A DNA stretch of 64,000 nt from Bradyrhizobium campsiandrae (GTDB lineage: Bacteria > Pseudomonadota > Alphaproteobacteria > Rhizobiales > Xanthobacteraceae). The stretch spans positions 124,001 to 188,000 of the forward strand of contig NZ_JAANIH010000001.1 in NCBI RefSeq assembly GCF_014529705.1. The letters run 5' to 3'. Below, in pieces: positions 1-8,836 of the stretch; the stretch's first letter is position 1; every line of letters starts with the position of its first letter. The position numbers were made by a program, and so were the translations under genes. Under the pieces are notes generated by a model that was given only the letters and a program-made list of their open reading frames with translations, made no database searches and was not told the origin of the DNA.

Positions 1-125
1 GGTCTAAAGAGCCATGCCCAATCCGGCTTGGGAAATTTGCCCGAGCTGCAATCCGGCCCACCGCTGCAATTGGCAAGGCGCGGCGGCGTTGTTAGGCTGA
101 GCTTACCAAACTTTGGGGTGATCGC

Positions 126-1496
126 ATGCGCCTCGTGCTTCAGCTCGTCGCCCGCCTGCTTCTCATCGTTGCGCTGTGCCTGGGCGCCGCGACCCTGTGG
201 GCGACTTTCGATGCCTATCGCAGCGTCGACCGGGCGACCGCGGCATCCGCGCAACGGGTCGCGCAGGCGCTTCAGGGCCTGTATTGGCACGAACTCTTGC
301 TGCGCAGCAGCAGAATGCGTGAGCACCTCGTGCCGGTTCCGGAATGGCGGACGCTGGAGACGATGAAGCTGATCTCGCCCGGCGTCTGCGTCGAGTTCCA
401 GCCGGCCACCGCGTTCGAGAAACCGCTCTGCGGCCAGAGCCAGGGGATCGGCCGGACACCGCCGCGCTGGTTCGCGTCCATCGTTCCTACTTTCCTCGGC
501 AGCCACGCCGAGGCGGTGCGGCCCGTCAGCCCCCGCGCCGCAACGGCCGGAACGGTGGTTGCGACGCCGGATCAGGCGGCCTCCATCTCGCTCGCCTGGG
601 AGTACATCCTGAACGTGATCGACGTCGCGCTGCTGATGGCGGCGGCCATCGCGCTACTGGCTTCGCTCACGATCGCGCACACGCTGGCGCCGGCACGGGC
701 CATCGTGACAGCCCTGCAACGGATGGCGCGCGGCCAGTACCGCACCAAACTGCCACGCTTCCGCTCCATGGAGCTTGCCATGATCGGAGGCGCCGTCGAC
801 GCGCTCGGCAGCCGGCTGGAAGAAGCGACCGAGCAGCGCGCGGCGCTGACGCGGCGCCTGATCGAGATCCGCGACGACGAACGGCGCGCGCTCGCCCGCG
901 AACTGCATGACGAATTCGGACAAAATCTCTCCGCCATCCTGGCCTTCGCCAACACGATCGAGTTGGCGGGCACGCAGCAAACCAGGGACAACGGCATCGC
1001 CCAGGATGCGCGCATGATCTCGCAGGCCACGCATCATCTGATGGCCTCGCTGCGCGACGCGCTGAAGCGCCTGCGCAATCCCCTGCCCGAGGAGCTTGGG
1101 CTGGAGGCAAGCCTCGTCAACCTCGTCGACAGCTGGCGCTCGCAAAGCGCGACGCAGCCGACGATCCAGCTCGACCTCAAGGGCGATCTCACCGACATCA
1201 GCGGCCCGGCTGCCACGACCGCCTATCGCGTCGCACAGGAATGCCTGACCAACGCGCTGCGCCACGGTGCCGCGCGCGAGATCTCGTTGTGCGTCGAGCG
1301 ACGCGCGGGCGAGGACGATGCGCTGCTGATCCGCGTCGAGGACGATGGCGGCGGCGATGCGGCGCGGGTGGAACGGTCGGCCGGGTTCGGCCTCACCGGC
1401 ATCCGCGAGCGCGTGACCGCAGCCGGCGGCTCGCTGTCGATCCTGCCCGCGCGGTGTGGGCTGAGCGTCGCCGCGACGATCCCACTCGCCGCGTGA
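126..1496 (+). CDS. Sensor histidine kinase, NarX/UhpB (HisKA_3) type
   Basis: Membrane sensor kinase of 456 residues that should autophosphorylate and pass phosphate to the response regulator encoded 7 bases downstream. TM1 is near residues 5-30. A periplasmic stretch of about 125 residues follows, then TM2 near 157-187 and a HAMP-like linker. The HisKA_3 dimerisation helix carries the motif RELHDEFGQ with phospho-acceptor His261. The ATPase domain shows an N box (QECLTNALRHG), a G1 box (VEDDGGG) and a G2 box (GFGLTGIRERV). The start ATG has a GGGG-type ribosome site. The signal sensed cannot be read from the periplasmic part, which resembles nothing I recognise. The family assignment is firm; the pathway is unknown. 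Confidence 0.93.
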   Translation: MRLVLQLVARLLLIVALCLGAATLWATFDAYRSVDRATAASAQRVAQALQGLYWHELLLRSSRMREHLVPVPEWRTLETMKLISPGVCVEFQPATAFEKPLCGQSQGIGRTPPRWFASIVPTFLGSHAEAVRPVSPRAATAGTVVATPDQAASISLAWEYILNVIDVALLMAAAIALLASLTIAHTLAPARAIVTALQRMARGQYRTKLPRFRSMELAMIGGAVDALGSRLEEATEQRAALTRRLIEIRDDERRALARELHDEFGQNLSAILAFANTIELAGTQQTRDNGIAQDARMISQATHHLMASLRDALKRLRNPLPEELGLEASLVNLVDSWRSQSATQPTIQLDLKGDLTDISGPAATTAYRVAQECLTNALRHGAAREISLCVERRAGEDDALLIRVEDDGGGDAARVERSAGFGLTGIRERVTAAGGSLSILPARCGLSVAATIPLAA

Positions 1497-1503
1497 GGCC
1501 GCC

Positions 1504-2154
1504 ATGAGCGAGGTCGCAGCAACAGGCATCTCGGTGCTGCTGGTCGACGATCACCCGATCGTCCGCCAGGGCTACCGCCGCGTGCTGGAAAGCCAGGGCG
1601 ATCTCCACGTCGTCGCGGAAGCCGACAACGCTGCGGATGCGTACGGCGCGTTCAAGACCCATGACCCCGACGTCGTCATGATGGACATCTCGATGCCCGG
1701 TGCCTCGGGGCTGGAGGCGATCCGCAACATCCGCGCGCGCAGTCCGCGGGCGCGGATCCTCGTCTTCACCATGCACAACGAGGCCGTGCTGGTGAAAGCC
1801 GCCTTCAATGCCGGCGCCTCCGGTTTCGTCACCAAGAGCAGCGCGCCCTCTGCCGTCGTCAACGCCATCCGCGGCGTCGCGCGCGGTGAGCGGGCCATGA
1901 GCGACGACATCGCCCATGTGCTGGCCGAGGACAGCCTGTCGGCGGGATCCGTGCTGGATCAATTGGGCGAGCGCGAGATCGAGATTCTGCGCCAGTTCGC
2001 TGGCGGCGCCACCACCGAGCAGATCGCCGCGCAGCTCAATCTCAGCGTCAAGACGGTGCAGAACTATCACTATCTGATCAAGACCAAGACCGGTGCGCGC
2101 ACCGATGCGCAGCTCGTGCGGCTGGCGGCGAGTTGCGGGCTGACCAGGATTTAG
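1504..2154 (+). CDS. LuxR/NarL-family response regulator
   Basis: DNA-binding response regulator of 216 residues, the likely partner of the kinase just upstream and in the same operon. The receiver domain has the acidic pair D15-D16 (VDDHP), phospho-acceptor D61 (MMDISMPG) and a conserved Lys in VTKSSAPS. The C-terminal NarL/LuxR helix-turn-helix reads TTEQIAAQLNLSVKTVQNY. Size and layout are typical of the family. Target genes are unknown; the small gene at 2256 lies next in line but has its own apparent promoter. Confidence 0.93.
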   Translation: MSEVAATGISVLLVDDHPIVRQGYRRVLESQGDLHVVAEADNAADAYGAFKTHDPDVVMMDISMPGASGLEAIRNIRARSPRARILVFTMHNEAVLVKAAFNAGASGFVTKSSAPSAVVNAIRGVARGERAMSDDIAHVLAEDSLSAGSVLDQLGEREIEILRQFAGGATTEQIAAQLNLSVKTVQNYHYLIKTKTGARTDAQLVRLAASCGLTRI

Positions 2155-2203
2155 CAGCAGGACGGCCGGATTCCGCGCCTCACTTAAATCTGCTCAACCT
2201 ATT

Positions 2204-2229
2204 GGAACGCAGACCATCCACGTCAGGTT
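2204..2229 (+). promoter_or_regulatory. EcfG-like promoter (GGAAC-N17-GGTT)
   Basis: GGAAC at 2204-2208 and GGTT at 2226-2229 are 17 bases apart. This matches the alphaproteobacterial general stress sigma factor EcfG consensus (GGAAC-N16/17-CGTT) except for one base of the -10. The expected start of transcription lies just ahead of the ribosome site of the small gene at 2256. This is inference from motif and position only. Confidence 0.4.
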
Positions 2230-2255
2230 AATGGCAGAGTGGAGGAGCACGCGCC

Positions 2256-2564
2256 ATGAGTAAGCCTCATCACAAGACAGTCGACCATCCTTCGATCATC
2301 ACCGTAGGCGACCTCATCGACCAGCTTTGCCGCTTACCTGATACGGCGGTCGTCCATTTCTGCTGTCCGATGCTGGATCAGGAATTGGCATTTCACCGCC
2401 TGCGAAAGCGGTCGAAGGATGCCGTCGAAATCACGGTCAGCGCATACCCGGAGCGCCCGCCGGTCGTGCCGTCGGTCGACGGTGCTTTTCAGCCGCGAAG
2501 GCACAGTTCGTCCGCGCGCTCGCTTCGCGACGGTGCCCTGATTCAGAACAAGAGGGTGAGCTAG
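2256..2564 (+). CDS. Small hypothetical protein, 102 aa
   Basis: I do not recognise a family. The reading frame starts at ATG with a good ribosome site (GGAGGAG, about 8 bases upstream) and lies behind an EcfG-like promoter, so it is probably real and stress-induced. The N-terminal 60 residues look folded (VGDLIDQLCRLPDTAVVHF, then CCPMLDQELAF). The last 35 residues are basic, Ser/Arg-rich and low in complexity. There is no signal peptide or membrane segment. It converges with the tetR gene on the other strand, with 9 bases between the stops. Confidence 0.6.
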   Translation: MSKPHHKTVDHPSIITVGDLIDQLCRLPDTAVVHFCCPMLDQELAFHRLRKRSKDAVEITVSAYPERPPVVPSVDGAFQPRRHSSSARSLRDGALIQNKRVS

Positions 2565-2573
2565 TCGGGTCGT

Positions 2574-3158
2574 CTAAGCTTTCAATCCGCGCAGCACCAG
2601 CGCGAGAGTCGCGTCCACACGCGCCGGAAGCTCGGCATCCTTCCACTCGTCGGCATGGGCCGGATGATGGAAGCGGCAGGTGGCATCGAACAGCGCGCGC
2701 GCCGTCATCTTGACGTCGTCAACCGCGAACACGCCCTGCTTGACGCCGTCGGCCAGGATCGCCGCGATCTGATCGATCATCGTGTCCTTGTGGCACTTGA
2801 CCGCCGCGCAGGCCTCGCGCGCCAGCGTCAGATAGGTCTCGAACATCTCGGGGTCGTCGAGCACGCGCGAACGCTTGGCAGCGAACAGTGTGCGCAGCCA
2901 GCGGTCGAGCCTGTCAGGCGCAGGGCCCTCTTCCTTGGCGATCGCCAGCAGCGGCGCGTCGATGCGATCCAGCCAACGTTTGGCAACGGCCTCGCGCAGC
3001 GAGGCCTTGCTTGGGAAATGGCGATAGACGCTGCCGTGGCTCACATCGAGCGCACGGGCCACGTCCACCACGGTGGCCTTGGCAAGTCCGTAGCGCCGCA
3101 ACACGTCCTCGGTGACTTCGAGGATTCGCTCCGGCGTCAAAACAACGGCTTCGTTCAT
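2574..3158 (-). CDS. TetR/AcrR-family transcriptional regulator
   Basis: 194-residue repressor. The N-terminal TetR helix-turn-helix at about residues 27-47 reads VVDVARALDVSHGSVYRHFPSK, a textbook match. The C-terminal ligand-binding part ends in ARVDATLALVLRGL, similar to the Bradyrhizobium TetR group with a TetR_C_33-like domain. No efflux or enzyme gene lies divergently next to it. A perfect palindrome overlapping an apparent minus-strand promoter at 3479-3516 suggests that it mainly represses itself. The ligand is unknown. Confidence 0.9.
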   Translation of the reverse strand: MNEAVVLTPERILEVTEDVLRRYGLAKATVVDVARALDVSHGSVYRHFPSKASLREAVAKRWLDRIDAPLLAIAKEEGPAPDRLDRWLRTLFAAKRSRVLDDPEMFETYLTLAREACAAVKCHKDTMIDQIAAILADGVKQGVFAVDDVKMTARALFDATCRFHHPAHADEWKDAELPARVDATLALVLRGLKA

Positions 3159-3251
3159 GCCAGCACCATGTTCCCACTAGAGGACTAAGGTCTTCCGGCG
3201 AAGGATGCTTACCGAAGCGCCCTTGACCGGTCGTTTCGGAAAGCTCTCGCC

Positions 3252-3353
3252 TTAATGAGGCAGTTTTGCAGCCTGCGCCGCGATCTGGCGCGCGACCAGT
3301 AAATTGAGCCAATGCCCAATCGTACCGGTCAAGTTGATGATTTCGGTCGTCAT
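3252..3353 (-). CDS. Possible 33-aa small protein upstream of tetR
   Basis: A short frame (ATG to TAA, 33 codons; begins MTTEIINLTGTIGHW) sits between the putative tetR promoter and tetR. A GGAG sits 10 bases before the ATG. The peptide is weakly amphipathic with a basic C-terminal half. It could be a leader peptide or a genuine small protein, or chance. No family is recognised. Conservation in related genomes would decide it. Confidence 0.3.
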   Translation of the reverse strand: MTTEIINLTGTIGHWLNLLVARQIAAQAAKLPH

Positions 3354-3478
3354 TGTCTTAAGTCTCCATTCGACCGCGGTCCCACCTCTGAACTACGTCC
3401 CGCGATCCGCAGATGTTTCGGACCCCGGGCTCCCGGGCGGGTCGCCGCGGAACGCCCAAACCGGAGCGTCCGGAAACG

Positions 3479-3507
3479 GATATACACGGCTCGATGACAG
3501 ATTTCAA
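3479..3507 (-). promoter_or_regulatory. Putative sigma-70 promoter for the tetR transcript
   Basis: On the minus strand TTGAAA (3507-3502) and TATATC (3484-3479) are separated by exactly 17 bases. The -35 lies in the spacer of the palindrome at 3495-3516, so a bound repressor would block it. The transcript would carry the 33-codon frame and then tetR. Confidence 0.45.
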
Positions 3508-3516
3508 TATCTGTCA
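3495..3516. promoter_or_regulatory. Perfect palindrome, candidate TetR operator
   Basis: TGACAGAT, six spacer bases, then ATCTGTCA: 8-bp arms with no mismatch. Length and symmetry fit a TetR dimer site. It overlaps the -35 of the only promoter I see reading toward the tetR gene, which suggests autorepression. Confidence 0.5.
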
Positions 3517-3734
3517 GTCAATGATCGGTGATTGATAGCCAATATTTGCAATTTCGCTACCTTTTTACCGCCAAATGCGGCTGGCCAGTCCGGTGGATAG
3601 CTCGGTGATCTCCCTCTCCAGAGAGCCAGATCGTTTGTTTCGCCCTGTCCGCTCTGTTAAATCACGGCGTAAAAAGCATTTTGGCAGGTCGCGTCTCCTT
3701 CCGGGGCGCCCGCCCACCTTCCTGGAGCCGTCTA

Positions 3735-5042
<1,308 letters not shown>

Positions 5043-5049
5043 ACCTCCC

Positions 5050-5140
5050 GTCATTCCGGGGCAGCCGCGGCGTGACCCCGGAATCTCGCGCGACAATCTC
5101 CGGATTCCGGGGCCGATGCTACGCATCGTCCCGGAATGAC
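5050..5140. repeat. Palindromic repeat after purB
   Basis: GTCATTCCGGGGC at the left end matches GTCCCGGAATGAC at the right, with two inner copies of the same CCGGAAT/ATTCCGG word. It starts 8 bases after the purB stop and would form a long hairpin. It belongs to the same family as the element at 39968-40008 (the TGTCATTCCGGG type). Such elements are common between Bradyrhizobium genes and may stabilise or terminate transcripts. Confidence 0.8.
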
Positions 5141-5169
5141 AAAAGAACCCTCAAGAAACGGACCCCCTC

Positions 5170-6342
5170 ATGCCGATCGTCAATCGCATCGCCGCCCTCT
5201 CCGACGAAATGGCCGCCTGGCGCCACGACTTCCACGAGAATCCCGAATTGCTCTACGAAGTTCACCGTACGGCCGGCATCGTCGCCGACAAATTGCGTGC
5301 GTTCGGCTGCGACGAGGTGGTGACGGGCATCGGCCGCACCGGCGTCGTCGGCGTGATCCGCGGCCGCAAATCCGGCTCCGGCAAGGCGATCGGCCTGCGC
5401 GCCGACATGGATGCGCTACCGATCATGGAAACCGCCGATGTGCCCTATGCCTCCAAAATTCCCGGCAAAATGCACGCCTGCGGCCATGACGGCCACACCG
5501 CGATGCTGCTGGGCGCTGCGAAGTATCTCGCCGAGACGCGCAATTTCGACGGCTCAGCGGTCGTGATCTTCCAGCCCGCCGAGGAAGGTGGCGGCGGCGG
5601 CAAGGCCATGATCGAGGACGGCCTGATGACGCGCTGGAATATCCAGGAGGTCTACGGCATGCACAACATGCCGGGCCTGGCCGAAGGCCATTTCGCGACC
5701 ACGGCGGGTCCGCTGCTGGCCTCCTCCGACAACATCAGCATCACCGTGCGCGGCAAGGGCGGCCATGCCGGCGCTACCCCGCACCGGGCGATCGACAGCG
5801 TGCTGATCGGCTCGCAGATCGTGGGCGCGCTGCAGTCGATCGTCGCGCGCAACGTCAATCCCCTGCAGTCGGCGGTGATCTCGATCACGCAATTCCACGC
5901 CGGCACGGCCTTCAACATCATCCCCGAGACCGCCGAGCTCAGCGGCACCGTTCGCACGCTCGATCCTGAGGTGCGCGATCTCGTCGAGCGCCGGATCGGC
6001 GAAGTCGCCGAGAGTGTCGCCCGGGCCTATGGCGGCTCGGCGGAGACGAAATACACGCGGATGTATCCGGTGACGCTGAACCATGCGCGCGAAGCCGGCC
6101 TTGCCGCCGACGTCGCCCGCGACATCGTCGGCACCGAGCGTGTCAACGACAAGATCATCCCGATGATGGGCGCGGAGGATTTCTCATTCATGCTCGAGGC
6201 GCGCCCCGGCGCCATGGTGCTGGTGGGCATGGGCGACAGCCCGGCTTGCCACCACCCGGCCTATGTCTTCAACGACAACATCCTCGGCCACGGCGCCTCG
6301 TTCTGGGTGCGCCTGGTCGAGACACGGATGCCGGCGGGGTAG
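5170..6342 (+). CDS. M20-family amidohydrolase (hippurate hydrolase type)
   Basis: 390-residue dinuclear metallo-aminoacylase of the M20D/HipO group, which cleaves N-acyl amino acids. Metal-binding motifs are clear: RADMDALP, HACGHDGHTAML and the catalytic/ligand Glu pair in QPAEEGGGGG. A late ligand is in MMGAEDFSFM. The dimerisation domain is in the middle (GHAGATPHRAIDS). The size is typical. It reads from ATG shortly after the palindromic repeat that follows purB. The true substrate (hippurate, acetyl-amino acid or IAA conjugate) cannot be told from sequence. Confidence 0.94.
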   Translation: MPIVNRIAALSDEMAAWRHDFHENPELLYEVHRTAGIVADKLRAFGCDEVVTGIGRTGVVGVIRGRKSGSGKAIGLRADMDALPIMETADVPYASKIPGKMHACGHDGHTAMLLGAAKYLAETRNFDGSAVVIFQPAEEGGGGGKAMIEDGLMTRWNIQEVYGMHNMPGLAEGHFATTAGPLLASSDNISITVRGKGGHAGATPHRAIDSVLIGSQIVGALQSIVARNVNPLQSAVISITQFHAGTAFNIIPETAELSGTVRTLDPEVRDLVERRIGEVAESVARAYGGSAETKYTRMYPVTLNHAREAGLAADVARDIVGTERVNDKIIPMMGAEDFSFMLEARPGAMVLVGMGDSPACHHPAYVFNDNILGHGASFWVRLVETRMPAG

Positions 6343-6387
6343 GTTCGACGGGGGGCTTGCGCCTTCGCTTGCTCAGCTCTGCCGGGT

Positions 6388-7743
6388 TCAGGCTACCCGA
6401 ATTGCGGCAAAGAAGTCTTCGACTTCGGAGCGCAGGCCGGCAGCCTGGCCCGAGAGCTCCCTGGAGGCGGTCAGCAGCTCGGACGCGGTGATGCCGGTCC
6501 TGCTCGCGGCGTGGCTCAGACCCCCGATGTTGCTGGACACGTCGTGCGTCCCCCGCGCCGCCTCCTGAATATTGCGGGAGATCTCGGCGGTCGCCACGCC
6601 CTGTTGTTCGACCGCGGCCGCAATCGCGGTCGCAATTTCGTCGACGGCCGTTATGGTCGAGCCGATCTGGCGAATGACGCTGACGGACTCCTTGGTCGCG
6701 TCCTGAATCGAGAGGACCTGCTGACCGATCTCACCGGTCGCCTTCGCCGTCTGCTCCGCCAGCGCCTTGACTTCGGATGCGACCACCGCAAAGCCCCGGC
6801 CGGCCTCGCCGGCGCGCGCCGCCTCAATGGTCGCATTCAGGGCAAGCAGATTGGTCTGCCCCGCGATCGTGTTGATCAGCTCGACGACGTCCCCGATCCT
6901 CTGAGCGGCCCTGGTGAGGCCTTCGATCGCCGCACCGGAACGCGCGGCCTGATCGACGGCCTGGCCGGCGATTCTGGTCGATTCCGCGACCTGACGGCTG
7001 ATCTCCTTGATCGAAGAGGCGAGCTCCTCAGTTGAAGCTGCGACCGCCTGCACATTGGTCGAGGCCTCTTCCGAGGCGGCGGCCACGGCGCTGGATTGCC
7101 CGGTCGACCGTTCGGCGCTCGCGCTGAGCTCATCGGCCACGCCTTGCAGGCCGGCCGCCGCGCTTCCGAGCTTTTCCAGCACGATCTTCGCCCGCCCGTC
7201 GAAACTGGAAATTGCCGCGGCGATCTTATCCTGCTGCTTCTGCCTGTCCGCCAACATCGCCTCTTGATACGCGGAGATGGCGATGTCCATGTCCAGCATC
7301 ACCGCGCTATTGAGGGCGTTGAGCACGCCGATCATTCGTGCCGGCGTCCATCGATATTTGCTGACGGCCAGGGCCACCAACCGGCAGAGAACGAAATTGT
7401 AGCCACCGATATACCAGCGCGGCTCGAGGCCGATCTTGTTGTGGATCAGCCCGATCATGCGGACGCCATGCATGTAGTCGTGATCGAAGCGGCCGTTGAA
7501 GAGGCGGGCCCAGTGCGAGCCCTGGGCTTTTTTCAGCCGCGGCATGTCGTTGCCGATCAAGGCGGCCAGCCGCGGCTCGCTCGATACATGCCGATAGAAT
7601 CCATCCAGGATATCCGGCAATGCGTGCTCGACCGAGATCCAGAATTCGCGCAGGAGCGCGCCGGAATCTGCATCGATGCGCATGAAGCGCATGCGCCCGT
7701 CCCGATCCTGGCTCTCTTCACTTACCGTCGAAACGAATGTCAT
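6388..7743 (-). CDS. Globin-coupled methyl-accepting chemotaxis protein (HemAT-like)
   Basis: Soluble aerotaxis-type receptor of about 451 residues. The N-terminal 180 residues form a sensor globin: [17 protein letters not shown] includes the expected proximal haem His (about residue 101) and the diagnostic WYIGGY. The C-terminal half is an MCP signalling domain with the hairpin tip [20 protein letters not shown] and [15 protein letters not shown]. There are no membrane segments. I start at the ATG with AAGGGGCG upstream; an in-frame ATG 17 codons earlier is less likely. It is divergent from a Crp/Fnr regulator, which suggests an oxygen-response locus. Confidence 0.93.
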   Translation of the reverse strand: MTFVSTVSEESQDRDGRMRFMRIDADSGALLREFWISVEHALPDILDGFYRHVSSEPRLAALIGNDMPRLKKAQGSHWARLFNGRFDHDYMHGVRMIGLIHNKIGLEPRWYIGGYNFVLCRLVALAVSKYRWTPARMIGVLNALNSAVMLDMDIAISAYQEAMLADRQKQQDKIAAAISSFDGRAKIVLEKLGSAAAGLQGVADELSASAERSTGQSSAVAAASEEASTNVQAVAASTEELASSIKEISRQVAESTRIAGQAVDQAARSGAAIEGLTRAAQRIGDVVELINTIAGQTNLLALNATIEAARAGEAGRGFAVVASEVKALAEQTAKATGEIGQQVLSIQDATKESVSVIRQIGSTITAVDEIATAIAAAVEQQGVATAEISRNIQEAARGTHDVSSNIGGLSHAASRTGITASELLTASRELSGQAAGLRSEVEDFFAAIRVA

Positions 7744-8112
7744 GGATAACGCCCCTTGCGATCTGTCGGAGGCAAAACACTGCAAACCAATCACGCGGCA
7801 GGCTCAATACCGGCCATTATCACTCGTCTCGGTTAAGTTTGATTGAGCGCAAATCAACGCAGGTGGATGCGATTTGACGCAAGTTAATAACGCACATCAA
7901 CATCGAGGGAGCTTCGTCCAGAACGTAACGATGGCCGTCGACATCGAAAGCCCGTGGGTTGTTCGGTTCGCCCTTCGGTCAAATGCTGCAATTCTGCGAT
8001 CCGAAATTTGCAACCAAATGAGCTGTTGACTATGCGAAAATGTTACGGATCATAGTGGCACCATGACATCCGGAGAATGCGTCACGATGCGCAGCGGTGA
8101 CTTCAGCCAGCG
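7744..8112. other. Divergent regulatory region between MCP and Crp/Fnr genes
   Basis: 369 bases without a gene. It contains a FixK/Fnr-like box at 7874-7887 and a 6-bp inverted repeat, TTGATT-N7-AATCAA, at 7839-7857. A TTGACT at 8027 might serve as a -35 for the Crp/Fnr gene. It is relatively AT-rich, as expected for promoters on both strands. Confidence 0.6.
7874..7887. promoter_or_regulatory. FixK/Fnr-like box
   Basis: TTGAC-GCAA-GTTAA is one base off the rhizobial FixK/FNR consensus TTGA(T/C)-N4-(G/A)TCAA. It lies between the globin receptor and a Crp/Fnr-family gene, so either or both could be controlled by oxygen through FixK or by the neighbouring regulator. This is inference from the motif only. 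Confidence 0.4.
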
Positions 8113-8826
8113 ATGAAGGACATTTCGCCTTGCGCAAGCTGCCCAAGAAGTGGCACTGCGGGATTCTGTCACGCGGTCTTCGAAAGCGAAGCACCGGCCG
8201 GATCAATCAGAACATCTCGTTGGCAGCATCATCACGTGGTGCCGGCGGGGCGTCAGTTTCTGACTGCGAACCAGACGTCACCTGACATCTATGTATTCTG
8301 CGCAGGTTGGGGATTTCGATTTCTTCAGATGCCCAACGGGCGACGGCAGATACTGAGCTTCCTGCTGCCCGGCGACGTCCTGACCGGTTCGCTGTTCCAA
8401 GGCCCCCTGCAGTTTTCAGTCAAGGCCCTGACGGCGATCCAGATCAGCACGATGAAGCGGGAAGAAATCGATGCGCGCGTCGCGGTGAATCTGCGCATCC
8501 TGTGGGCCGCGGCGGAATGTTGTGCGGACGAAGCCAGGGCCGCCGACGAGACAATCGCCGCACTGGGACAGTTCTCGGCGGAGGAACGTATCGCCCACCT
8601 GTTTCTGCAACTGATGAAGCGGATTGCGAGCCGCAACGTTATCCGCGACGAGCGCTATCGGTTGCCGCTTCGCCAGCAGCACATCGCCGACGCGGTCGGA
8701 CTGACGCCGGTCCACGTCAGCCGCGTCCTCAGTAGCTTCCGGGAACGTCGCGTCGCGGATTTGTCGAACGGCGTGCTCGAGGTGTTCGATCTGCGCGAGC
8801 TGCAGCGGTTGGGGGCCCTGAACTGA
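8113..8826 (+). CDS. Crp/Fnr-family transcriptional regulator
   Basis: 237-residue regulator with an N-terminal cupin (QILSFLLPGDVLT) and a C-terminal Crp helix-turn-helix (LRQQHIADAVGLTPVHVSRV). The N terminus has cysteines at 7, 10 and 19, with a fourth at 63 (YVFCAGWG). That is reminiscent of Fe-S-binding FNR, though the spacing differs from E. coli FNR. It is divergent from a globin-coupled receptor and convergent with a c-di-GMP enzyme, so an oxygen or redox role is plausible. Its promoter region carries an Fnr-like box. Confidence 0.9.
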   Translation: MKDISPCASCPRSGTAGFCHAVFESEAPAGSIRTSRWQHHHVVPAGRQFLTANQTSPDIYVFCAGWGFRFLQMPNGRRQILSFLLPGDVLTGSLFQGPLQFSVKALTAIQISTMKREEIDARVAVNLRILWAAAECCADEARAADETIAALGQFSAEERIAHLFLQLMKRIASRNVIRDERYRLPLRQQHIADAVGLTPVHVSRVLSSFRERRVADLSNGVLEVFDLRELQRLGALN

Positions 8827-8836
8827 GCCTTTGGGC

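Larger units (their letters stand above)
3354..3734. other. Long intergenic region before purB
   Basis: About 380 bases with no convincing gene. It holds the candidate tetR operator and minus-strand promoter (3479-3516) and a second imperfect dyad, TCAAT-N8-ATTGA, at 3518-3535. A lower-GC stretch precedes purB (3530-3690) and presumably contains the purB promoter, but I could not fix its -35 and -10 with confidence. Confidence 0.6.

Noticed and set aside
3304..3531. Plus-strand 75-codon frame upstream of purB
   Set aside because: No ribosome site, and the end runs through the candidate operator; composition is not protein-like.
7839..7857. TTGATT-N7-AATCAA as a second Fnr site
   Set aside because: The half sites are too far apart (nine bases between TTGAT and ATCAA instead of four).
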